A program made the translations under genes and the position numbers. The notes beneath the pieces are model-generated. The model made no database searches and was not told where the DNA came from. It worked only from the letters and a program-made list of their open reading frames with translations. DNA of 7,189 nt from Bacillota bacterium (lineage in GTDB: Bacteria > Bacillota_E > Sulfobacillia > Sulfobacillales > Sulfobacillaceae): the NCBI GenBank assembly GCA_021820165.1, contig JAKADW010000102.1, positions 1 through 7,189 of the forward strand, written 5' to 3'. Shown here piece after piece: positions 1-7,097 of the stretch. How positions within the stretch are numbered: position 1 is the first letter of the stretch; every line of letters begins with the position of its first letter.

Positions 1-22
1 TAAGACCGCTTCAGCGGTCTTA
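1..22. repeat. Perfect inverted repeat, 10-base arms, inside the end of mfd
   Basis: The first 22 bases form two perfect complementary arms (TAAGACCGCT and AGCGGTCTTA) around a two-base centre. As RNA from the mfd strand this could fold as a nine-pair stem with a UGAA tetraloop. It is in frame within mfd and encodes part of a KTAEAVL stretch. It falls close to where the gene should end, so it could be part of a 3'-end structure or simply a chance of codon choice. The sequence that would decide this lies outside the window. Confidence 0.5.
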
Positions 23-3000
23 AGGAGGTCGAGGGCGGTGGCCTTAAATCCCATCTTAATGCCGAGCTCGGGTGCGCGATTGCTACCCGGCACCAAACGG
101 CCCGGGAACCGGCTGGCCAAACGGCTGATGGCTTCCGGTCCAATGAGGCTCTCGTTACTTCCACGAATCACCAAGCGATCGCGACGAGGCCCAATCCACA
201 TCAGCCGCAACTCCTTGGCCAGCACCCGCACCCGCGACAACTGCACCAGCCGCATTACGGGCTCGGGAGGCGGGCCAAAACGATCTTCGGCCTCTTCCGC
301 TAAATCCTCAACCTCCTTTAAGCTTCTGGCGGAAACCAAGCGTTTATACACCTCAATCTTCTGACGGGGGTCAGACACGTAAGTATCCGGTAGATAAGCG
401 TCGACACCAATTTCGATGGACGGTTCAGGTACCGCCTGGATATCCTCGCCTCGCAACTCGCGAATGGCTTGACCCAGCATTTCGGTGTAGAGATCAAAAC
501 CCACCGAGGCAATAAAACCATGTTGCTCGGCGCCGAGCAGGTTACCTGCCCCGCGGATTTCGAGATCCCGGAGCGCAATTTGATATCCGGCGCCGAGCTC
601 GGTAAATTCGCGGATAGCCTCGAGCCGCTTTTCTGCTTGCGGGGTCAATACCTTATCCGGTTTGAAGGTGAAGTACGCATAGGCCAGGCGCGACGACCTC
701 CCAACACGTCCCCGCAACTGGTACAGTTGGGCGAGCCCCATGCGGTCTGCATCCTCCACGATTAATGTATTGGCATTGGGAATATCCAGCCCCGATTCAA
801 TAATGTTGGTCGCCAGCAACAAATCGTACTCCTGGTCAATAAATCGGGCCATCACATCCTCAATCCGATTTTCGTCCATCTGCCCGTGAACCACGGCCAA
901 CCGCAATTCCGGGAACATGCGCGTCAATCGTTCCACTGTCCGGTCCATGGCCATAATCCGGTTCTGCACATAATAGATTTGGCCGCCCCGATCCAACTCT
1001 TGGCGAATAGCCTCACGGATTAACGCCTCATCGTATTCCACCACCACCGTTTCGACTGGCAAACGGTCCTCCGGGGGCGTCTCAATGACGCTCATGTCCC
1101 GGATTCCGATCATGGCCATGTGGAGCGTCCGCGGGATAGGGGTAGCGGTCAAAGTCAACACGTCCACATCCTGACGGAGCGCCTTAATGCGCTCCTTGTG
1201 GGCCACCCCAAACCGATGCTCTTCGTCAACAACGAGAAGCCCTAAATCTTGAAAGGCGACATCTTTGGCCAACAGGCGATGCGTTCCCACCAATAGGTCT
1301 ACTTGGCCCTTTTTCACCCGTTCCAAAATGTCTTTTTGCTGTTTAGGCGTGCGAAATCGGCTCAACACCTCCACGGTGATGGGATACCCGGCCATGCGTG
1401 TCTTGGCGGTCGTGAAGTGCTGCTCCGCTAGCAGGGTGGTCGGCACCAGAAAAGCTACCTGTTTACCGCTCATTATCGCTTTAAACGCGGCTCGAAGGGC
1501 GACTTCCGTCTTCCCATAACCCACGTCGCCGCAGAGCAACCGATCCATCGGCCGAGGCCTTTCCATATCCCGCTTAATTTCCTCAATGGCCTTCAGTTGA
1601 TCGGGCGTCTCCTCATAAGGAAAGGCCGCCTCGAATTCCGCTTGCCAAGGCGTGTCGGGGCCAAATTGATAGCCCGGCCTTGACTCGCGGACGGCGTAAA
1701 GGCGGATAAGTTCCTCGGCCATCTCCCGAACCGAGGCGCGAGCCTTTTCCTTGGTCCGATGCCACTCCTGTCCACCCATTTTGGACAAACGTGGTTCCTG
1801 TCCCTCGACGCCTACGTACTTTTGCACCAAGTTTAATTGATCGACCGGCACATACAGCGTGTCTTCGCCGGCATACTGCACATGTAGGTAGTCTTTGTGC
1901 TGGCCCTGTATCTCTAAGGTTTTAATTCCCAAAAAGCGGCCGATTCCGTGAGTAATGTGGACCACATAGTTTCCCGGCTTCAGCTCATTTAACCGGACGC
2001 GCGCCCGAGGCTCGCGGCGCGCCACCCGAGGCGCCGTCTCCCGCCCCGAAAGTTCCGTTTCGGCTAAAACCGCCAAGCCTAATTCCGCTAGGACGAACCC
2101 ATGGGATAACTGCCCGGTCACCACGCCGGTCTCACCAGCTATTCCTAAGCCCTCATGCACGGAAAGTCCCAGGTCAATCACCTGGTCCAGCATGACCCGG
2201 GCACTCTCCTGATCACGCACGACTAGCACCGTCTTCATGCGGGACTTTTTGAAGCGGGTGAGCTCCGACTTCAGAAGTTCCGCTTGCGCGTGGACACGTG
2301 GGGCAGGACGCCCAGTCAGACCAAGGGTGTACCCCACGCTCCCGTGAGCATGGGGTAGCAGGGACAACGAAACGTCCGCATGAGACTTCAATTCAGCCGG
2401 CCAAAGATTTTCGGAGATGACCATGTCCGACTCCATGGGCAAGAAGTCGCCCCGTTCCAATCGGCGCTCTTGCTCCAGCCGGTCAGAGGCGTCCAAGCCC
2501 TTCCAGGCCTCAAGGATACGAGGCAGGTCTTGATAAAGGATGACGGGCCGTTGGGCAAAGGCCTGAGTCACCGCCTCCGGCCGGTAGAAGGCAGCACTGT
2601 ACCGTTCAATTCCGGGAAAGCTGCGAGACTCTGATAGATCATTGAGATACCGCCCATAGCGCTCCTTGGCGCGTGCCGCCTCATCAAACTTCCCGACCGC
2701 CTCAAGATTTTTCACCATTTCGTCCGATTCCCGGGACATCCGATCAATCGCTAGTCGCCGCGCATCCTCGCTCCAAATCAATTCTCGTGCCGGAGGAATG
2801 GTCACCGAGGACTTCATGGCCACGGTTTTTTGATCGCCGGGGTTAAACACACGCACCGAGTCGACCTCGATATCAAACCATTCGATGCGGATGGCCGGTC
2901 CCCCAGGCAAGAAGACATCCATGATGGCCCCGCGCCATGCAAACCGCCCCTCTTCGGTTACCTCCGGCTCGCGCATGTAACCCAGTTTCACGAGTTGGTC

Positions 3001-3468
3001 GGCAACCTGGGCAGGTTCGACCACATCCCCCGGCTTTAAAGTCAGGTGGACCCTCGGCAAGGGAACCAATCGCTGGCGGACCGCTTCCACAGACGCCACT
3101 AACACCACACGTGGATTAGCCTGGGCCTCGAAGAGCGCCTTCAGCCGTCGTTCGTGCCACTCATAGCTCTCCGCCCTTACGTCTCCCACCAAATGCGGAC
3201 GGGGCGGCAAGAGATAGACTGGGGCATCCGGACGAAATGACAACAATTCGGCTTCCATACGACGCGCTTCCTGAAAGCCCGGTGTTACCACAAGGATCGG
3301 TCGATCCAGGTCTTGACTAATCGCGGCGGTGATATAAGTCGGCAACGATCCCGATAAGCCGCTGACCTGTGCACGAACGTGGCCCGCTTGAAGCCGGCTA
3401 ATGAGCTCCTGATAGGGTTCGTAAGCTGACCAGAGCGGGATTAGTTGTTGTAGGCTTTTTGCACTCAC
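1..3468 (-). CDS. mfd: Transcription-repair coupling factor Mfd (3' end cut by window edge)
   Basis: Mfd is a DNA translocase that removes RNA polymerase stalled at lesions and recruits UvrA for nucleotide excision repair. The minus strand reads open for 1156 codons from a GTG at 3468 to the window edge, with no stop. Family members are about 1150-1180 residues, so only a short tail should be missing. In order I see: a UvrB-like N-terminal region with a degenerate P-loop (SGLSGS, residues 36-41); the CarD-like RNA polymerase interaction domain from about residue 493 (ELKPGNYVVH...GIGRFLG); helicase motif I GDVGYGKT (647-654); the DEEH box (748-751); TATPIPRTLH; a GLDIPNANT stretch; motif VI QLRGRVGRS (from 917); and the C-terminal TRCF domain (DPRQKIEVYKRL, from about 1033). 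The start is supported by GGAG at 3476-3479, seven bases upstream, and by an N-terminus of normal length. It lies 56 bases after fin, the same neighbour as in B. subtilis. Confidence 0.97.
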   Translation of the reverse strand, partial: MSAKSLQQLIPLWSAYEPYQELISRLQAGHVRAQVSGLSGSLPTYITAAISQDLDRPILVVTPGFQEARRMEAELLSFRPDAPVYLLPPRPHLVGDVRAESYEWHERRLKALFEAQANPRVVLVASVEAVRQRLVPLPRVHLTLKPGDVVEPAQVADQLVKLGYMREPEVTEEGRFAWRGAIMDVFLPGGPAIRIEWFDIEVDSVRVFNPGDQKTVAMKSSVTIPPARELIWSEDARRLAIDRMSRESDEMVKNLEAVGKFDEAARAKERYGRYLNDLSESRSFPGIERYSAAFYRPEAVTQAFAQRPVILYQDLPRILEAWKGLDASDRLEQERRLERGDFLPMESDMVISENLWPAELKSHADVSLSLLPHAHGSVGYTLGLTGRPAPRVHAQAELLKSELTRFKKSRMKTVLVVRDQESARVMLDQVIDLGLSVHEGLGIAGETGVVTGQLSHGFVLAELGLAVLAETELSGRETAPRVARREPRARVRLNELKPGNYVVHITHGIGRFLGIKTLEIQGQHKDYLHVQYAGEDTLYVPVDQLNLVQKYVGVEGQEPRLSKMGGQEWHRTKEKARASVREMAEELIRLYAVRESRPGYQFGPDTPWQAEFEAAFPYEETPDQLKAIEEIKRDMERPRPMDRLLCGDVGYGKTEVALRAAFKAIMSGKQVAFLVPTTLLAEQHFTTAKTRMAGYPITVEVLSRFRTPKQQKDILERVKKGQVDLLVGTHRLLAKDVAFQDLGLLVVDEEHRFGVAHKERIKALRQDVDVLTLTATPIPRTLHMAMIGIRDMSVIETPPEDRLPVETVVVEYDEALIREAIRQELDRGGQIYYVQNRIMAMDRTVERLTRMFPELRLAVVHGQMDENRIEDVMARFIDQEYDLLLATNIIESGLDIPNANTLIVEDADRMGLAQLYQLRGRVGRSSRLAYAYFTFKPDKVLTPQAEKRLEAIREFTELGAGYQIALRDLEIRGAGNLLGAEQHGFIASVGFDLYTEMLGQAIRELRGEDIQAVPEPSIEIGVDAYLPDTYVSDPRQKIEVYKRLVSARSLKEVEDLAEEAEDRFGPPPEPVMRLVQLSRVRVLAKELRLMWIGPRRDRLVIRGSNESLIGPEAISRLASRFPGRLVPGSNRAPELGIKMGFKATALDLLKTAEAVL

Positions 3469-3490
3469 GAGACCACTCCGAACATCAAAG

Positions 3491-3513
3491 ACGGGCTAGT
3501 GCACCTAGCCCGT
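3491..3513 (-). terminator. Hairpin between fin and mfd (weak terminator, attenuator or mfd leader structure)
   Basis: A perfect nine-pair stem (ACGGGCTAG / CTAGCCCGT) with a five-base loop fills the gap between the fin stop and the mfd start. On the gene strand it is followed by CTTTGATGTT, which is a poor U-tract, so full termination is doubtful. It could partly terminate fin transcripts, protect or mark an RNA end, or sit in the leader of an mfd transcript started just upstream. The stem is directly visible; the role is inferred. Confidence 0.5.
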
Positions 3514-3524
3514 GGTCGTTTTCT

Positions 3525-3734
3525 CTAGTTATACCATAGGTTGCCGTCCCCTGGCACGGGCAGGCAGTAGTCGCATAAAATTTTCACCGTCGCCACCTGC
3601 CCTTGGTCGTCCAGTTGAAGAAACTCCTCCTGCTCATCGGACGTCAGGGAGGTCAAGCCCAAAGCCGGATCGCGCCAATCGCCAGGGAACTGGCCCATGC
3701 GCCGCCCACAATGACGGCAGATATACTGAACCAT
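3525..3734 (-). CDS. fin: Anti-sigma-F factor Fin family protein (YabK-like)
   Basis: This 69-residue protein matches the small Fin/YabK family (formerly DUF2757). In B. subtilis Fin binds sigma-F in the forespore and helps the switch from sigma-F to sigma-G. Visible marks are an N-terminal CRHC pair (Cys6 and Cys9) and a C-terminal CDYC pair (Cys54 and Cys57), which together look like a four-cysteine zinc site. The stretch between them (LGLTSLTSDEQEEFL) resembles the family's LGF-xxLT-xEE region. The ATG is set by AGGAGG at 3740-3745, five bases upstream. Its place between pth and mfd is the same as in Bacillus and is the strongest support for the call. It starts 60 bases after the pth stop, a gap holding a possible sigma-F promoter. 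Function is inferred from family and location, as this short protein diverges between lineages. Confidence 0.88.
   Translation of the reverse strand: MVQYICRHCGRRMGQFPGDWRDPALGLTSLTSDEQEEFLQLDDQGQVATVKILCDYCLPVPGDGNLWYN
3528..3557 (-). promoter_or_regulatory. Candidate extended -10 promoter for mfd, inside the end of fin
   Basis: On the minus strand TATAAC (3528-3533) is preceded directly by TGG (3534-3536), giving an extended -10 element. An 18-base spacer separates it from GTGCCA (3552-3557), which matches TTGACA at four of six positions. Transcription would begin near 3521, leaving a leader of about 50 bases that carries the 3491-3513 hairpin before the GTG of mfd. It overlaps the last codons and stop of fin. 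This is a motif match only. Confidence 0.35.
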
Positions 3735-3770
3735 GGAATCCTCCTCGAGGGCCCAAAAACCTCTCCTCCC

Positions 3771-3800
3771 GAGTCTTCCCCAGTCGTTCTCGACTTAGCC
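3771..3800 (-). promoter_or_regulatory. Possible sigma-F-type promoter for fin (weak)
   Basis: On the minus strand GGGAAGACTC (3771-3780) matches nine of ten positions of the Bacillus sigma-F -10 pattern GGnrAnAnTw. Exactly 15 bases upstream is GGCTA (3796-3800), a three-of-five match to GywTA that overlaps the pth stop codon. The start would fall near 3764, about 30 bases ahead of the fin ATG. Fin is under sigma-F control in B. subtilis, so the position is sensible, but the -35 is poor and a chance match is quite possible. Confidence 0.25.
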
Positions 3801-4352
3801 GTTAAACCGGCTCATGGCGTAATCGAGCCCTTCGGCAAGAATCGTGTCCAGGGCTCTTGTGGCCCTTTCCACTACCGTCTCGACTAAAGGCATTTCCTTC
3901 TCCGAAAACCGCATCAGCACCCAGTCAATCACGGAAATTGGCGCGGGTGGGCGCGATATCCCAAGCCGCATACGGGCAAACGCCTCGGTTCCCAGCGCAG
4001 CGATAATGGATTTAAGCCCGTTGTGGCCTCCGCTCGACCCGGTTCGGCGCATTCGTAGACTGCCGAGCGGCAAATCCAAATCATCGGCAACCACCACAAT
4101 TTGGTCAGGCCTCAGCCGGTAATATTGCATGAAGGGACCAACCGCCTGCCCCGAAAGATTCATAAACGTCTGAGGCTTCAAAAGCCATCCCCAAGGCGCT
4201 TCAGCCACCAAGCCAAAACGGCCTTCTTTAAAAGACAGCTGCTGAAGGGAGGCGTAGGCGTCCACGACCATAAAGCCCATGTTGTGCCGTGTTCGTTGAT
4301 AGCGGGCCCCCGGGTTCCCAAGCCCTACAACCAAGTGCCGTTCCATGGTCAC
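3795..4352 (-). CDS. pth: Peptidyl-tRNA hydrolase (Pth, SpoVC)
   Basis: Pth cleaves the ester bond of peptidyl-tRNAs released early from ribosomes, recycling tRNA in the cytoplasm; the B. subtilis gene is also known as spoVC. All family landmarks are present: VGLGNPGARY with Asn13 and TRHNMGF with catalytic His23; KPQTFMNLSG with Asn65; the ADDLDLPLG loop with Asp90 in the position of E. coli Asp93; and GGHNGLKS with Asn111. At 185 residues it is the usual length. The GTG at 4352 overlaps the prs stop as GTGA, suggesting translational coupling. An ATG two codons later (4346) gives MERHLVVGLG, closer to the usual family N-terminus. Neither has a strong Shine-Dalgarno, so the exact start is open. 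No terminator is visible before fin, so the two may share a transcript. Confidence 0.97.
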   Translation of the reverse strand: MTMERHLVVGLGNPGARYQRTRHNMGFMVVDAYASLQQLSFKEGRFGLVAEAPWGWLLKPQTFMNLSGQAVGPFMQYYRLRPDQIVVVADDLDLPLGSLRMRRTGSSGGHNGLKSIIAALGTEAFARMRLGISRPPAPISVIDWVLMRFSEKEMPLVETVVERATRALDTILAEGLDYAMSRFNG

Positions 4353-5290
4353 TCGAAAAGCTTCGATACCGAGAGATCTTCATGCACGCGCATGATCGCT
4401 TCGGCTAACAAAGGCGCCACGGAGATAACCTGAGTGCGTGGCGGCGGCTCGTTTAACAAAATCGTATCGGTCACAAAAATTTCCGAGAAGACCGACTCGG
4501 CCAGCACTCGATTCGCGTCACCGGAAAAGACCGGATGCGTCGACGCCGCAAACACCGCTCGGGCCCCCAAATCCATGATGGCCTGGGCCGCTTTGGCAAT
4601 GGTCCCTCCGGTATCTATCATGTCATCGACAATCACCACCGTCTTGTCCCGTACTTTGCCAATGACATTGACGACCTCGGATACATTGGGTTCCGGCCGC
4701 CGCTTGTCAATGAAGCCCAGGGGCGCCTGCAAAAACTTGGCCATTTGCCGGGCTCGATACACGCCCCCCGCGTCGGGCGAAAAAATCATGAGATTTTCCA
4801 AGTGCTTGGCGTAGATGGCCTCCGATAAAATACGGCCGCCTTGCAAATTATCCACCGGGATATCGAAAAACCCCTGAATTTGCGGGGCGTGCAAATCCAT
4901 GGTGAGGACCCGCCGCGCCCCCGCCGTGGTAATCAAATTTGCCACCAGCTTGGCGGAAATCGGCTCCCGTCCCCGTTCCTTGCGATCCTGGCGTGCATAT
5001 CCGTAGAAGGGCACCACGGCCGTGACACGCCGCGCAGACGCCCGCCGAGCTGCATCAATCAAGAGCAACAGTTCCATCAGATTGTCATTAACCGGGCCCG
5101 ATGTCGGTTGCACGATAAAGACATCCGATCCCCGGACATTTTCCAACAGCCGCACGCGAATTTCTCCGTTGGAAAATCGTCCTACGTCCGCCTGACCTAA
5201 TGAAATGCCTAAGTGCTCGACAATTCGTTCCGCCAACGGTCGGTTGGCGTTGCCGGTGAAAATTTTTAAGACTCCTTCGCGTTCGAACAT
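4349..5290 (-). CDS. prs: Ribose-phosphate pyrophosphokinase (PRPP synthetase)
   Basis: Prs transfers pyrophosphate from ATP to ribose 5-phosphate to make PRPP, the precursor for purines, pyrimidines, NAD, histidine and tryptophan. The 313-residue protein is a full-length class I enzyme. Visible motifs are RFSNGE (38-43); the ATP-binding segment PFYGYARQDRK (94-104); DLHAPQIQGFFDIPVD (132-147), including catalytic-region His134; the flexible loop region with SPDAGGVYRAR (171-181) and DKRRPEPN (195-202); and the PRPP-binding loop VVIVDDMIDTGGTI (218-231). The ATG at 5290 follows GAGGAG at 5295-5300, four bases away. It begins 27 bases after the glmU stop, with no terminator between, so the two genes are probably cotranscribed. 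Its stop overlaps the start of pth; in B. subtilis ctc lies between them and is missing here. Confidence 0.98.
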   Translation of the reverse strand: MFEREGVLKIFTGNANRPLAERIVEHLGISLGQADVGRFSNGEIRVRLLENVRGSDVFIVQPTSGPVNDNLMELLLLIDAARRASARRVTAVVPFYGYARQDRKERGREPISAKLVANLITTAGARRVLTMDLHAPQIQGFFDIPVDNLQGGRILSEAIYAKHLENLMIFSPDAGGVYRARQMAKFLQAPLGFIDKRRPEPNVSEVVNVIGKVRDKTVVIVDDMIDTGGTIAKAAQAIMDLGARAVFAASTHPVFSGDANRVLAESVFSEIFVTDTILLNEPPPRTQVISVAPLLAEAIMRVHEDLSVSKLFE

Positions 5291-5317
5291 AGTTCTCCTC
5301 TTAGTGTTTAGTTTGCC

Positions 5318-6694
5318 TTACACGTCTTTTCCCTTGGATCGGCGCCGACTGGCCCAGCCCGATTTGTTTTCCTGCCGTCCGCGGGCTATCGCCAACGCAT
5401 CGCCAGGAACATTCTGCGTAAGGGTTGACCCGGCCGCCACATAGGCACCTGGGCCCACTTCAATGGGCGCCACCAAATTCGAATTGCATCCAATAAACGC
5501 CTCATCACCAATAAAGGAGGGGTGTTTTTCAACCCCGTCAAAATTCACAATCACCGTTCCCGCGCCAATATTGACCCGCCCGCCGATGGTCGCATCGCCC
5601 AAATACGAATGATGCCCAGCTTTGGAGCCGATGCCGACACGGGTATTCTTGAGCTCCACGAAATTACCAATCTTGACGTCACGGTCCAAGTAGGTCCCCG
5701 CACGGAGATGGCTAAATGGTCCCACCCGGGCCGTACTGGCAATGACACTTTGTTCGATGACCGATTGGTCGACCACCACCCCGTCACCGATTCGACTCGA
5801 TACCACGGTGGCCATCGGGCCGATGTGGCATTCACGTCCGATCTTGCTACGCCCGCGGACAAACGTCATCGGATAGATAACGGTATCCTGCCCAATCTCC
5901 ACATCGGCATCGATGTATGTCGTCGCGGGATCGACAATGGTGACGCCCTCGTCAAAGAGGCGATTTAACGTATCTTGACGCAGTCGCGCCTCAGCAGCCG
6001 CCAACTCGCGTCGGGTGTTGATGCCCATAACTTGGCTCGCGTCATCCCAGACCAGCGCGCCCACCAGGAGCCCTTGACTCTTTAGTCCGTCGACAGCATC
6101 CGTCAGATATTTTTCGACCCCATGAAAGGGTAACCGAGCCAAGAGTTGGCGAAATCCCGATACACGCCAAATCCCAATGCCGGTGTTAATTTCGGTAATT
6201 TGCCGCTCTCGTGGGTCCGCGTCTTTTTCCTCCCGAATGGCCTCGATGGTTCCGTCGCTCCCGCGAAGAATGCGGCCATACCCCGTCGGTTCCTCCATGT
6301 AGGTGGTCACCAACGTAGCAGCATTCCCGTCTCGCTCGTGCCGCTCCATCAACTGGGTCAACAATTCAGGCGGGACTAAGGGACAATCCGCATAGAGAAC
6401 GAGGACATCGTCAACGTCTTCCGGAATACGGCCCAACGCGTGAAATAACGCGTCGCCAGTCCCATGCATCTCCGGCTGGCGCACAAACTGCGCCCGTCCC
6501 TCCAAGGTTTCTTCCACCCGTTCTGCCTGGTACCCCACTACCACCCACGGAGACCCCAATCCTGCCTTTTCCACTGCACGCAAAACGTGCTCAACCAGCG
6601 GCATGCCCCCGAGCTCATGGAGCGCCTTAGCCCGACCCGAGCGCATACGCGTTCCGTGTCCGGCAGCCAGAATAATGGGTACCGTCTTCGCCAT
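5318..6694 (-). CDS. glmU: Bifunctional GlmU: GlcN-1-P acetyltransferase / GlcNAc-1-P uridyltransferase
   Basis: GlmU makes UDP-GlcNAc, the precursor of peptidoglycan and wall polymers, in two steps carried by two domains. The N-terminal uridyltransferase shows the nucleotide loop ILAAGHGTRM (8-17) with Lys23, HGTGDA (77-82), Asp103 in YADCPL, TGYGRI (137-142), EINTG (168-172) and MGIN (223-226). From about residue 252 a left-handed beta-helix of hexapeptide repeats forms the acetyltransferase. It carries VGPFSHLRAG with Arg331, VELK with Lys349, His361 in SKAGHH, Tyr364 and NFDG with Asn384. The 458 residues match the family length, and the tail is basic. The ATG at 6694 has GGAGG at 6703-6707, eight bases upstream. 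Some motif residues are unusual: SGRAK replaces the common S-x-LPK, and YADCPL replaces the usual GDxPL. It follows a spoVG terminator and a candidate promoter, and leads into prs. Confidence 0.97.
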   Translation of the reverse strand: MAKTVPIILAAGHGTRMRSGRAKALHELGGMPLVEHVLRAVEKAGLGSPWVVVGYQAERVEETLEGRAQFVRQPEMHGTGDALFHALGRIPEDVDDVLVLYADCPLVPPELLTQLMERHERDGNAATLVTTYMEEPTGYGRILRGSDGTIEAIREEKDADPRERQITEINTGIGIWRVSGFRQLLARLPFHGVEKYLTDAVDGLKSQGLLVGALVWDDASQVMGINTRRELAAAEARLRQDTLNRLFDEGVTIVDPATTYIDADVEIGQDTVIYPMTFVRGRSKIGRECHIGPMATVVSSRIGDGVVVDQSVIEQSVIASTARVGPFSHLRAGTYLDRDVKIGNFVELKNTRVGIGSKAGHHSYLGDATIGGRVNIGAGTVIVNFDGVEKHPSFIGDEAFIGCNSNLVAPIEVGPGAYVAAGSTLTQNVPGDALAIARGRQENKSGWASRRRSKGKDV

Positions 6695-6738
6695 GTCGGA
6701 TCCCTCCAGGGTGACTTCACGACTTTGTGCCAGGGTTT

Positions 6739-6747
6739 AGCATACCA
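6739..6747 (-). promoter_or_regulatory. Candidate extended -10 promoter for the glmU-prs-pth run
   Basis: On the minus strand TATGCT (6739-6744) is preceded by TGG (6745-6747), forming an extended -10 element. No convincing -35 is visible at 16-18 bases, which is tolerated by extended -10 promoters. It lies between the spoVG terminator and the glmU Shine-Dalgarno, exactly where a separate growth-phase promoter would be expected. The start would be near 6732, giving a leader of about 38 bases. Confidence 0.4.
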
Positions 6748-6782
6748 AAGTTGGCGCCTGACCCGCCATTAAAATCCCGCAC

Positions 6783-6812
6783 AAAAAGGCGGCTTCCCCG
6801 AAAGGCGCCGCC
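6783..6812 (-). terminator. Rho-independent terminator after spoVG
   Basis: On the minus strand a GGCGGC / GCCGCC stem (6807-6812 with 6788-6793) is followed immediately by TTTTTG (T-run 6783-6787). The 13-base loop region can pair further. It begins 22 bases after the spoVG stop. It should separate the sporulation-controlled spoVG transcript from glmU, at least in part. Confidence 0.8.
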
Positions 6813-6834
6813 GCAAATCGACCCTTAACAAAAG

Positions 6835-7089
6835 CTACGATGCCGAGTGAAAGACGTCTAGAACGGCCTTTTGAATGCGTTCCCGCGCTTGGGGTGTAAT
6901 GGGGTGAGCCACATCGCGAAACTCCCCATCGGGTGTCTTGCGGCTGGGCATGGCCACAAACAGCCCCTTTAGACCTTCTACGACTTTGACATCATGTATG
7001 ACAAATTCTCCATCCAGGGTCACCGAGGCCACTGCCTTCATTTTCCCGTCAGTCGCCATCCGTCGAAGCCGCACGTCTGTTATTTCCAA
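6835..7089 (-). CDS. spoVG: Septation / RNA-binding regulator SpoVG, TTG start
   Basis: SpoVG is a small cytoplasmic nucleic-acid-binding regulator, linked to asymmetric septation in Bacillus and to gene regulation in other Gram-positives. From a TTG at 7089 the product is 84 residues and begins [11 protein letters not shown], the usual family N-terminus. The conserved core [22 protein letters not shown] (residues 43-64) is intact. The frame stays open upstream to another TTG at 7179 (114 residues), but that start has no Shine-Dalgarno and its extra 30 residues have no family counterpart. The added stretch also overlaps a sigma-H promoter match. By contrast AAGGAGG sits eight bases before the TTG at 7089. 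The gene has its own terminator downstream and stands ahead of glmU as in Bacillus. Confidence 0.95.
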   Translation of the reverse strand: MEITDVRLRRMATDGKMKAVASVTLDGEFVIHDVKVVEGLKGLFVAMPSRKTPDGEFRDVAHPITPQARERIQKAVLDVFHSAS

Positions 7090-7097
7090 TGGGACTT

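Noticed and set aside
38..1519. Several plus-strand open frames of 80-110 codons opposite mfd
   Set aside because: They lie antisense to a continuous, motif-complete mfd frame, have arginine- or proline-rich low-information products and show no recognisable domain.
3512..3887. Plus-strand frames across the fin region that could compete with fin
   Set aside because: The fin frame has a strong Shine-Dalgarno, paired CxxC motifs and conserved gene order. The plus-strand frames have none of these.
4101..5200. Plus-strand frames of 97-126 codons opposite prs and the start of pth
   Set aside because: They are shadows of strongly conserved genes and have no promoter or family resemblance.
5551..5862. 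Minus-strand 103-codon frame in another phase of glmU
   Set aside because: It is wholly contained in glmU in a shifted frame and has no separate ribosome binding site or known domain.
5522..5968. Plus-strand open frame of 148 codons opposite glmU
   Set aside because: It is antisense to the hexapeptide-repeat region of glmU. Its length follows from the codon bias of the real gene, and the product resembles no family I know.
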